Shown here: positions 52,383 through 58,770 of the stretch, in pieces
How the letters are laid out: each line of letters starts with the position of its first letter
Numbering within the stretch: position 1 is the first letter of the stretch
Assembly: GCA_016779585.1 (NCBI GenBank)
Contig: JADHNI010000013.1
Coordinates: 1 to 58,770, forward strand
Direction: 5' to 3'
Source: Pseudomonadales bacterium
GTDB taxonomy: Bacteria; Pseudomonadota; Gammaproteobacteria; Pseudomonadales; Azotimanducaceae
DNA length: 58,770 nucleotides
Notes under the pieces: generated by a model
Database searches by the model: none
Told to the model about the DNA's origin: nothing
Seen by the model: only the letters and a program-made list of their open reading frames with translations
Made by a program: the position numbers and the translations under genes

Positions 52383-53452
52383 GATGAACTCGCTTCTCGC
52401 AGCTCCGTGGAGCTGATATCAAGTCGAAACTCATCAGCGCTGACTTCATCGCACAGGCGCCCAAGCGGGCGGGTCAGGGAAACGTCCGACAGCGTCTGGA
52501 AACTCTCACCGTGTAATCGGCCGAACACAAGAAACCGGTTTCCCCTTTGGGCGATGGCATTTATCGCCTGGTCGCGCTTTTCCGGGCTGCCCTCATAGTA
52601 CTTTGGGTCATCGATGCGAACGATGGTGTCCAGCCCGACGATAAAAGTGGCGCCGGGGAAAATCGCAGATTTCTCCGCAAACGTTGCGGCACGCGTAAAC
52701 ACCATGTTGTATTCGGCTGTGGATCGTTCGCTCATGGTCATGTAGTCCAGCGGTGGTTTGTCGACATTTTCTATCGATAGCTCGAGCACGAGATCGCCTG
52801 CTTGCCGGCGACGAGCCACATCAATCATGCCGCGATGACCATCATGAAGCGGATTGAATGCACCGGGGAATACCAGTTCGGGCTGAGATTTCCCGGTATG
52901 TCGCACCTTGCCAGCCAGCAGATCCTGCCACTCAGGAGGTGCCTCGACTGTTTTTACCTGGACGTCACCTGGTAATTCAGAAGGGTCAATCTTGCTGGCC
53001 CTGGCGGCGGCAGCGACCAGTACCTGGTTAACAAGGGTTTCCTGTTTCTGCCGATCCAGGGCTTTGTCCAGAACCAGGTCCCAGGTGACGGTTGCATCGG
53101 CGAGCTGGATGGCCACGTGGCAGCGATCGGTGCCGCGGCGCTGTCGGTTTGTTGCGATAGCGGCAGTACAGCCAATGCCGGCAAATCGATTACCAGAACC
53201 AAAACCGCAGGCTCTTTCATAGGCAACCATCGCCATGGCCCGGGCCGTGGCGCTGCTGCAGTCGTGGGATACACGGGATCTCAGGTAACTCGACAGGGAA
53301 CTGTCGTGGTAGGGTACACAGGCTTCCAGGACCGTTCCGGATGCACCAGGAACGCTGAACAGATCGCTGACAAAGCTGGTCCCTCCACCGGTGACGGCCA
53401 GGGCAAATTGCCCATCCGATGTATAGATCTTTTCGATGAGCTGTCGGTTCAG
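52379..53452 (-). CDS. PncC/CinA-like domain fused to a nucleotidyltransferase, apparent CTG start
   Basis: A two-domain protein of about 357 residues. The N-terminal part (about 1-160; ALAVTGGGTSFVSDLFSVPGAS and VLEACVPYH) is CinA/PncC-like, the C-terminal part (about 175-357; PGAFNPLHDGHRGMIDVA) is a HxGH-type cytidylyl/adenylyltransferase. Calling from the first ATG (53236) would remove the start of the PncC part. Only CTG at 53450-53452 (LNRQLIEK) fits, preceded by AGAGGAG 9 nt upstream and a stop just above it, so CTG initiation is the best explanation. It may link deamidation and NAD/NMN metabolism, which is inference. Confidence 0.78.
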   Translation of the reverse strand: MNRQLIEKIYTSDGQFALAVTGGGTSFVSDLFSVPGASGTVLEACVPYHDSSLSSYLRSRVSHDCSSATARAMAMVAYERACGFGSGNRFAGIGCTAAIATNRQRRGTDRCHVAIQLADATVTWDLVLDKALDRQKQETLVNQVLVAAAARASKIDPSELPGDVQVKTVEAPPEWQDLLAGKVRHTGKSQPELVFPGAFNPLHDGHRGMIDVARRRQAGDLVLELSIENVDKPPLDYMTMSERSTAEYNMVFTRAATFAEKSAIFPGATFIVGLDTIVRIDDPKYYEGSPEKRDQAINAIAQRGNRFLVFGRLHGESFQTLSDVSLTRPLGRLCDEVSADEFRLDISSTELREASSS

Positions 53453-53526
53453 TGCGCTCGACTCCTCTGATTAACGAGATGATTTTAGCCTAAAATGGTC
53501 GTCAGGTTTTTCCCGGTTCTTTGATC

Positions 53527-54102
53527 ATGATGCATATACGCCGACTAACACTTGTTTTCAGTCTTGCCTGCCTGGCGCTGCAGTCTGTCGCGGAGGAATC
53601 CGGATTGAGGGAACTCACACCGGAGGAGCTAGAGCAATATGAGTTTGAAGTAGAAGATACCCCGGCGACGGTGTCAGACCTGTCATTGGGGCAGAGATAC
53701 GCGCTCAGCACGCAACGCAGGGAAATTGAAGACCTGGTAGCCCGCAGGCTTGGTGTGCTCAAGCTGAAAGGTGACAAGTCTGATCTAAAGGTCCTGCAGG
53801 ACCTGGTAGATCGCAAGGCGATTCGCTCCACGGATACCCGCGAGTGGCAGGGCGTGGGCATCGTTTTCGGTGACATACTGGTCACGGAGTTCGGCCTGCA
53901 CTGGGTGAGCTACGAGGACGACATCGGTACCTCCAAGGCGCTTCGCTGGCGTGAGACCCAGAATTTCGTTTTCCCGGTTACCATGTTTTCCAAGCGGGTC
54001 CAGTTTAACGAGAAAATCGACGTGCTGGCGGTGTACAGCAAGCTCGAGAAAGATATCGAGCGTTTCAAGGCTTTCGAAGAAAACCGTCCGGTCTTTCAAT
54101 AG
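53527..54102 (+). CDS. Exported DUF3806-like protein
   Basis: A 191-residue protein. The signal peptide (MMHIRRLTLVFSLACLALQSVA) ends near residue 23, followed by an acidic linker and a mixed alpha/beta domain with EWQGVGIVFGDILVTEFGLHWVSYEDD and ALRWRETQNFVFPVTMFSKRV. The latter pattern matches DUF3806-type proteins as I recall them. Function unknown. The start could be ATG 53527 or 53530, or TTG 53521. Confidence 0.7.
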   Translation: MMHIRRLTLVFSLACLALQSVAEESGLRELTPEELEQYEFEVEDTPATVSDLSLGQRYALSTQRREIEDLVARRLGVLKLKGDKSDLKVLQDLVDRKAIRSTDTREWQGVGIVFGDILVTEFGLHWVSYEDDIGTSKALRWRETQNFVFPVTMFSKRVQFNEKIDVLAVYSKLEKDIERFKAFEENRPVFQ

Positions 54103-54165
54103 CTTTTAAAGAGGGGGGCGGGGCGTTAGAATACGCGCGTTTTAAATACCCCTACTAGGCAAGAC

Positions 54166-54342
54166 ATGTTTGTTGTTGATTGGATTAAAGCAGTACTGAA
54201 ATTCTTCCTGGTCGACTCAGTGGTCAACATTCTCGGTGACCTGTTCGAGCAGCCCCTGATCATGTGGGCCTTCATCGGCTGGGGATGGTTGTCGATCCTG
54301 GTAATGGTTTTCTCAGTCTACGATACGATCGGGCAGCTCTAA
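54166..54342 (+). CDS. Small 58-residue membrane protein
   Basis: A short frame starting ATG 54166 after an AGG-type ribosome-binding site (AGGCAAGAC). It reads MFVVDWIKAVLKFFLVDSV near the start and PLIMWAFIGWGWLSILVMVF near residue 31-50, one clear membrane helix with an amphipathic N-terminal segment. It lies 63 bp after the DUF3806 gene, with the convergent leuB stop 9 bp beyond. No family recognised. Confidence 0.6.
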   Translation: MFVVDWIKAVLKFFLVDSVVNILGDLFEQPLIMWAFIGWGWLSILVMVFSVYDTIGQL

Positions 54343-54351
54343 ACGCCGAAC

Positions 54352-55449
54352 CTACAGCAGCTCCTCGAGCTTCGCGATGACCTTGTCACCGAATTCGTCG
54401 GTGCTAACCAGCTGAACATCGTTGCTGGACAGGTCTGCAGTCGAATAGCCTTCTTCGAAAACATTTTTCATGGCTTGCCAGACAAGCGCGGCCTCGGCTT
54501 CCATGTTGAAGCTCATTTCCAGCATCATCGCAACGGAACCTATCATGGAGTAGGGGTTGGCGATGTTCTTGCCCGCAATATCGGGTGCAGATCCGTGGGA
54601 TGGTTCGTAGTATGCCTTCTCGGGACCAATGCATGCTGAGGGCATCAGTCCAAGGGAACCGAGAATGCCGCCACCCTGGTCACTGAGAATATCTCCGAAC
54701 ATGTTTTCCATCACCATGACGTCGAACTGCCCGGGATTCAGACAGAGGGCTGTCGCCGCAGCATCGACCAGCAGGTGGATTACTTCAACGTCCTGGTAAT
54801 CCTGGTGAACTTCTTCGAGCACCTCGTTCCAGAAGACACTCGACATGAGCACGTTGCTCTTGTGAATGTTGTGCAGTCGCTTTTTGCGCTTGCGAGCCTG
54901 CTCGAAAGCAACGATCAATACCTGTCGAATCTGCTGTTCAGTGTATTCAAGGATCTCGTGCACATATCGCTGGCCTTCTTCATTGACACCCCGGTCTTTC
55001 TTGCCGAAGTAGAGACCACCCACCAGTTCACGGATCAGCAGGATATCGATGCCGTCCTTGATGATTTCAGGTTTCAGGGGAGAAAAGTGGGCCATGTCCT
55101 TACTGAGGGTTATCGGACGAAAATTGGCGAAAGTATTGTAGCGAGCACGCAACGGCAGGATCGCGCCGCGTTCTGCCTGCTCTTCAACGGGGATCTTTTT
55201 TGATTCTTCATGGGACAGGCCGACAGGACCTTTCAGGATAGCGTCGGCTTCATCGCAGATTGCCTTGGTACTATCGGGAAAGGCCTTGCCTTCCTCGAAG
55301 TAGGCATGTGCGCCAAAAGGGGCCGTGATGAGTTCAAACGATACATCGCGCTTTTGCTGGAGCACATCAAACACCCGGACAGCCTGGGCCATGATTTCGG
55401 GGCCTATCGCATCTCCGGGTAATACTGCGATCTTGTATGCGTTAGTCAT
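54352..55449 (-). CDS. leuB: 3-Isopropylmalate dehydrogenase
   Basis: Oxidises and decarboxylates 3-isopropylmalate in leucine synthesis. The 365 residues hold the substrate site LRARYNTFANFRP, RELVGGLYFGKKDRG and the NAD motif HGSAPDIAGKNIANP (His-Gly-Ser-Ala-Pro-Asp-Ile-Ala-Gly). It aligns with LeuB rather than isocitrate dehydrogenase by length and by the ELVGG motif. It stands apart from leuA/C/D in this window. Confidence 0.93.
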   Translation of the reverse strand: MTNAYKIAVLPGDAIGPEIMAQAVRVFDVLQQKRDVSFELITAPFGAHAYFEEGKAFPDSTKAICDEADAILKGPVGLSHEESKKIPVEEQAERGAILPLRARYNTFANFRPITLSKDMAHFSPLKPEIIKDGIDILLIRELVGGLYFGKKDRGVNEEGQRYVHEILEYTEQQIRQVLIVAFEQARKRKKRLHNIHKSNVLMSSVFWNEVLEEVHQDYQDVEVIHLLVDAAATALCLNPGQFDVMVMENMFGDILSDQGGGILGSLGLMPSACIGPEKAYYEPSHGSAPDIAGKNIANPYSMIGSVAMMLEMSFNMEAEAALVWQAMKNVFEEGYSTADLSSNDVQLVSTDEFGDKVIAKLEELL

Positions 55450-55525
55450 GTGCCTCTGGTCCCTAAGGTGTGTAAGTCAGAAAGCCGCGGATTCTAACAT
55501 GGCTTTCCGGGTACGGGCATATCGG

Positions 55526-56731
55526 CTAATAAAGCAGGAATTCCCGGCGTTCTTCGAGCCAGCGGCTGGCATCGGACTCGACCTTTCGCAGGAACTCCGC
55601 CAGGGCAGCCTGGTCGTTATCAACCCAGGTTCGAAGGGCTGGGCCACCATTGATGACGTCGATCGGTGTGCGATCCAGTTCGTATTCATATTCGTGGTAC
55701 CGCCACAGGTCATACCCCGAATCCAGGTGGCGAATGGCTTTCAGGCAGGCGGCGATGAGGCTGTAGGGTTTGAAGGAAGCATGATCGTAGGCGGGAAAAT
55801 CTGTATGCACCTGGAAAGCTGAGCAGAGTTCGCCAACGTGCTTGTGAAAGGTAGGGGAAAAAAAGCATTCCCTGGTGAACACGGGCGTCAAGAGGTCGGC
55901 GGCCTCGGTTCTGAGATAGGCAAGCAATTCCGGTACTGGTAAGCCGGGAGCACCCAGGACTTCCAGTGGAATCGTTGTGCCTCGGCCCTCGCTCAGCGTG
56001 GTGCCTTCAAGCAGCACTGTCCCCGGAAAGCAGCGGGCCATATTCACGCTGGCGGCGTTTGGGCTGGGGTTAATCCAGGGTCGTACGCTCGGCCATCCGA
56101 ACCCCGCGCCCTCAGGATCGTATTCACCCATGGGAATCACGGTGAGATCGAGAGAGTCACCGGATCTCTTGCTGAACCACCGGGCCAGCTCGCCAACGGT
56201 GAGGCCATGACGGGTGGGCATGGGCGCGCAACCGACAAAACTTTCTTCTCCTGCTTCAAGGTAGAGCCCATCAACGGGCCTGCCTGCCGGGTTAGGGCGG
56301 TCCAGGACCCAGAGTTCAACACCTGCGTCACTGCAGGCCTCGCAAAAATAGTAAAGCGTGGTGATGTAGGTATAGATCCGGCAGCCGATGTCCTGCAGGT
56401 CGAACAGGATAATGTCCAGGTCTGCCAGCATGTCCGGTGTCGGGTATCGATGATCGCCATAAAGGCTGATGACAGGTAACTGGTGAACCTGGTCGAGGTA
56501 GTCCTCAGACTCGATCATGTTGTCCTGCTTGTCACCTCGCATGCCGTGTTGCGGGCCGAAAGCCTTGAGGACGTTGCAGCCACTGGCAACGAGGGCATCA
56601 ATACTGTGCTGGTTTGAGCTGCTGACAGAAGCAGGGTGAGCGACAAGACCGACCCTGGCGTTTTTCAGTTGCTGTAACCGGTCCTTGTCGTCAAGCAGGC
56701 GATCAAGGCCGAACTGGAATCTACTTGCCAT
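55526..56731 (-). CDS. NamZ-like exo-N-acetylmuramidase (DUF1343)
   Basis: A 401-residue DUF1343 protein, the family of exo-beta-N-acetylmuramidases in peptidoglycan recycling. Motifs: FGPQHGMRGDKQDN (about 60-73), LLFDLQDIGCRIYTYITTL, ELWVLDRPNPAGR and FPGTVLLEGTTLSEGRGT. The chosen start ATG 56731 follows the DOMON-like gene stop by 9 bp; TTG 56740 is an alternative. No signal peptide or lipobox is visible, so unlike exported members it may be cytoplasmic. Confidence 0.87.
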   Translation of the reverse strand: MASRFQFGLDRLLDDKDRLQQLKNARVGLVAHPASVSSSNQHSIDALVASGCNVLKAFGPQHGMRGDKQDNMIESEDYLDQVHQLPVISLYGDHRYPTPDMLADLDIILFDLQDIGCRIYTYITTLYYFCEACSDAGVELWVLDRPNPAGRPVDGLYLEAGEESFVGCAPMPTRHGLTVGELARWFSKRSGDSLDLTVIPMGEYDPEGAGFGWPSVRPWINPSPNAASVNMARCFPGTVLLEGTTLSEGRGTTIPLEVLGAPGLPVPELLAYLRTEAADLLTPVFTRECFFSPTFHKHVGELCSAFQVHTDFPAYDHASFKPYSLIAACLKAIRHLDSGYDLWRYHEYEYELDRTPIDVINGGPALRTWVDNDQAALAEFLRKVESDASRWLEERREFLLY

Positions 56732-56740
56732 CGAGCCCAA

Positions 56741-57247
56741 CTATAGATGATCCAGGCGTTGATGCAGAGCGGCATTATGGAAATCCGGTTTATCTCCATG
56801 CTTCAGCGCAAAGTAGCTGAGAGCACCGCTTTCTTTCTCGATGACTGCAGCCGGGCCGACGGTTATCGGCATGGGAAGGGTGTCGAACTGCAATCGAGCT
56901 TCAAACGCATTTGTGCCCCGTTGCAAACCGACCAGCCTGACACGGTCTGTCTCGGCCATGCCTTCTCGATAGCTCGTGAAACTGTATGCATTCCAGGCGC
57001 CGGATGGCGATAAGTTTATCTCCAGGTAGCCGGATGCGCCCGGTTGGCCCAGGAATATCTCAAGGCAGGTACTGCGCCAGAGATTATCGCCCCTGCGGTC
57101 ATGAGTGTACTCGGGCCATATGACCTTGTTCCGCACTGAAAGACGCCAGCTCATATTGAGGCAAACTGAACGTGTTTCACCAGCTTCTTTGTTGAGCTCG
57201 AATGTAACGAATTCGTTACTGGAATACTCTGTAAGGCGGTATCTCAT
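56741..57247 (-). CDS. DOMON-like domain protein
   Basis: A soluble 168-residue beta-rich protein starting at ATG 57247 (MRYRLTEYSSNEFVTF); ATG 57283 is an alternative. Segments VIWPEYTHDRRGDNLWRSTCLEIFLG and YLEINLSPSGAWNAYSFTSYREGM match DOMON-like type 9 proteins that bind haem or sugars in relatives. No ligand can be assigned. It is immediately upstream of the NamZ-like gene and probably co-transcribed with it. Confidence 0.68.
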   Translation of the reverse strand: MRYRLTEYSSNEFVTFELNKEAGETRSVCLNMSWRLSVRNKVIWPEYTHDRRGDNLWRSTCLEIFLGQPGASGYLEINLSPSGAWNAYSFTSYREGMAETDRVRLVGLQRGTNAFEARLQFDTLPMPITVGPAAVIEKESGALSYFALKHGDKPDFHNAALHQRLDHL

Positions 57248-57310
57248 AGGCGCTGATGGTAAGCTTCGAGCGCTCGTGAGCATAGTACAAAACAGCATTG
57301 AGGATTTTGC

Positions 57311-58669
57311 ATGACAGCATTTGATTATGAACTTTTTGTCATTGGGGTCGGCTCTGGTGGTGTGCGAGCCGCTCGAATGAGTGCTGCCTACGGGGCCAGG
57401 GTGGCGACTGCAGAAGAAAAATTCATGGGTGGTACCTGCGTTAACGTGGGCTGTGTTCCGAAAAAACTGTTTGTGTATGCCTCTCACTTTTCCGAGGAGT
57501 ATCACCATGCACAGGGCTTCGGCTGGGACGCTGTCTCGCCGAATTTTGACTGGCAAACATTACTTAAAAACAAAAATGCCGAGATCCAGCGCCTTAACGG
57601 TATCTACAAGGGGCTCCTCGATAACGCCGGTGTTACGCATTACGACGGTCGAGCGCGAATTGTTGATGCGAATCACATTGAGATCAATGGTGAGGTCGTT
57701 TCAACAGAAAGGATCCTGATTGCGACCGGCGGCTGGCCCGTTGTTCCTGACTTCCCTGGAAACGAGCATGTGATTACCTCAAACGAGGCCTTCTTCCTTG
57801 AGGAGCTTCCAAAGCGAGCGCTGGTCGTTGGTGGTGGATACATTGCTGTGGAGTTTGCCGGTATCTTTCATGGCCTCGGTGTCCAGACCACGCTGTCCTA
57901 CCGAAGAGAACTTTTTCTTCGGGGGTTCGACATTGATATCAGGCAGACCGTCAGCGAAGAGCTGACGAAGAAGGGGATACACCTGGCGTACGAGACCAAT
58001 GTCGATCGCATAGAAAAGCGGGGTGACGGTACGCTGCTGGTTCACTTCACGACGGGTCACACCTACGAGACTGACCTTGTGCTCTATGCCACGGGGCGTG
58101 CGCCTGCGGTAGAGGACATCGGTCTCGAGAATGTCAACGTGGCGCAACGTGAAAATGGCGCCATCATCATTGACGAGGAGTTCCGAACCAGTGAGCCGAA
58201 CATATTTGCACTGGGCGACGTGACCGACAGGTTGCAGCTGACGCCGGTCGCCATTGAAGAGGCAATGTGTTTTGCCAGCACCCAGTTCCTTGGCGAACGA
58301 AGAGTGATGGACTACGATAATGTAGCGACCGCGGTATTTTGCCAGCCGAATGTTGGCACGGTCGGCCTGACGGAATCCCAGGCGAGGGAAGCCTGCAGTA
58401 CCATAGATATCTACCGATCATCCTTCAGGCCCATGAAACACACGCTGAGTGGCAGCGATGAACGCTTCATGATGAAGATTATTGTCGATCGAGAAACTGA
58501 CAAGGTGCTTGGGGTGCACATGGTGGGCGCTGAGGCCGGCGAGATAATCCAGGGTATCGCCATTGCCCTGAAGATGGGTGTGACGAAAACGCAGTTTGAT
58601 GCAACCGTTGGTATACACCCGACGACAGCAGAAGAGTTTGTCACCATGCGCGAAGCAGTGAGTGTCTGA
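57311..58669 (+). CDS. gorA: Glutathione reductase
   Basis: An NADPH-dependent flavoprotein disulfide reductase of 452 residues. FAD motif GVGSGG (12-17), redox pair in GGTCVNVGCVPKKL (Cys43, Cys48), NADPH motif GGGYIAVEFAG followed by Arg-rich SYRRELFLRGFD, and the active-site HPTTAEEF near the C-terminus. The NADPH-specific arginines favour glutathione reductase over lipoamide dehydrogenase. It may supply GSH to the selenoperoxidase of this window. A hairpin lies 42 bp downstream. Confidence 0.94.
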   Translation: MTAFDYELFVIGVGSGGVRAARMSAAYGARVATAEEKFMGGTCVNVGCVPKKLFVYASHFSEEYHHAQGFGWDAVSPNFDWQTLLKNKNAEIQRLNGIYKGLLDNAGVTHYDGRARIVDANHIEINGEVVSTERILIATGGWPVVPDFPGNEHVITSNEAFFLEELPKRALVVGGGYIAVEFAGIFHGLGVQTTLSYRRELFLRGFDIDIRQTVSEELTKKGIHLAYETNVDRIEKRGDGTLLVHFTTGHTYETDLVLYATGRAPAVEDIGLENVNVAQRENGAIIIDEEFRTSEPNIFALGDVTDRLQLTPVAIEEAMCFASTQFLGERRVMDYDNVATAVFCQPNVGTVGLTESQAREACSTIDIYRSSFRPMKHTLSGSDERFMMKIIVDRETDKVLGVHMVGAEAGEIIQGIAIALKMGVTKTQFDATVGIHPTTAEEFVTMREAVSV

Positions 58670-58711
58670 TCGAAGATTTCATGGTGTAGAGGCTGTTGGC
58701 GTCGACGGCGC

Positions 58712-58737
58712 AAGGGCAGGCTGGGTTGCCTGCCCTT
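58712..58737. terminator. Perfect 10-bp hairpin downstream of gorA
   Basis: AAGGGCAGGC (58712-58721) pairs with GCCTGCCCTT (58728-58737) around a 6-nt loop. No T-run follows on either strand, so it may be a weak terminator or simple structure. The remaining sequence to 58770 shows no gene start. Confidence 0.45.
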
Positions 58738-58770
58738 CATCCGGGCCTATCAGGCTGTTCGCTTCCTTTG

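Noticed and set aside
53236-53452. First ATG (53236) as the start of the PncC-nucleotidyltransferase gene
   Set aside because: It would cut into the conserved PncC domain, which continues in frame to the CTG at 53450-53452.
1-58770. CRISPR array, tRNA/rRNA genes, prophage or insertion sequence genes
   Set aside because: No regular repeats with spacers, cloverleaf sequences, integrase or transposase frames were seen by eye; a tRNAscan/ISfinder search would settle it.

Overview
The window reads as chromosomal DNA of a Gammaproteobacterium, probably a marine heterotroph. The support is a GspE-M type II secretion operon, LptG, near-perfect gamma-type LexA boxes (TACTGT-N8-ACAGTA), TonB-dependent uptake, a DeoB/NupC/DeoD nucleoside module and many acyl-CoA, SDR and monooxygenase genes. 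Gene density is high, with many ATGA-type overlaps. I see no tRNA, rRNA, CRISPR, integrase or transposase. The species cannot be named from the sequence.

Layout. 1-1723: 3' part of pyrB (cut by the window edge) and a LysR regulator. 1841-9399: gspEFGHIJKLM, without gspC or gspD. 9396-12855: STAS-like protein, M50-type membrane protease, SDR and a Baeyer-Villiger-type monooxygenase. 12910-16167: deoB, nupC, deoD. 16170-20499: a tryptophan-tryptophylquinone (TTQ) amine dehydrogenase operon (B-E-D-A-cytochrome c) followed by an MDR oxidoreductase. 20535-24201: dnaE2 and a SlyD-like FKBP flanking a LexA box. 24491-28930: an unrecognised lipoprotein and a TonB-dependent receptor, preceded by a strong hairpin with a T-run. 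29035-33315: crotonase, SDR, family III CoA-transferase and Fe(II)/2OG dioxygenase. 33389-36932: imuA-imuB, then a selenocysteine glutathione peroxidase and a SpoU-type RNA methyltransferase, headed by a second LexA box. 36933-37307: a gene-free segment bounded by 18-bp inverted repeats. 37308-41706: hydrolase, Lrp regulator and alanine dehydrogenase, arylsulfotransferase-like protein, crotonase. 41707-42366: a doubly frameshifted flavin-nucleotide-binding gene. 42464-48636: S9 peptidase lipoprotein and coxG-coxS-coxL-coxM (form II). 48624-53452: a second selenoprotein (DsbA/FrnE family with a UPWC active site), a small RHH-like protein, an SNase-like protein, a membrane protein, lptG and a PncC-nucleotidyltransferase fusion with an apparent CTG start. 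53527-58669: DUF3806 protein, a 58-residue membrane protein, leuB, a NamZ-like protein, a DOMON-like protein and glutathione reductase.

The most interesting content is two genes that ordinary gene calling truncates because an in-frame TGA occupies the catalytic cysteine position. Each is followed, about 21 nt downstream, by a bacterial-SECIS-like hairpin with GU in its loop. One lies 23 nt downstream of imuB behind a consensus LexA box, which suggests a thiol-peroxide defence enzyme transcribed with the SOS mutasome. DnaE2, the third mutasome member, sits about 11 kb away under its own LexA box. Glutathione reductase in the same window could supply the reductant. Other oddities are a Ser at the catalytic Thr position of the TTQ subunit, a Gln at the BVMO fingerprint His, and the structured leader before the lipoprotein-receptor pair.
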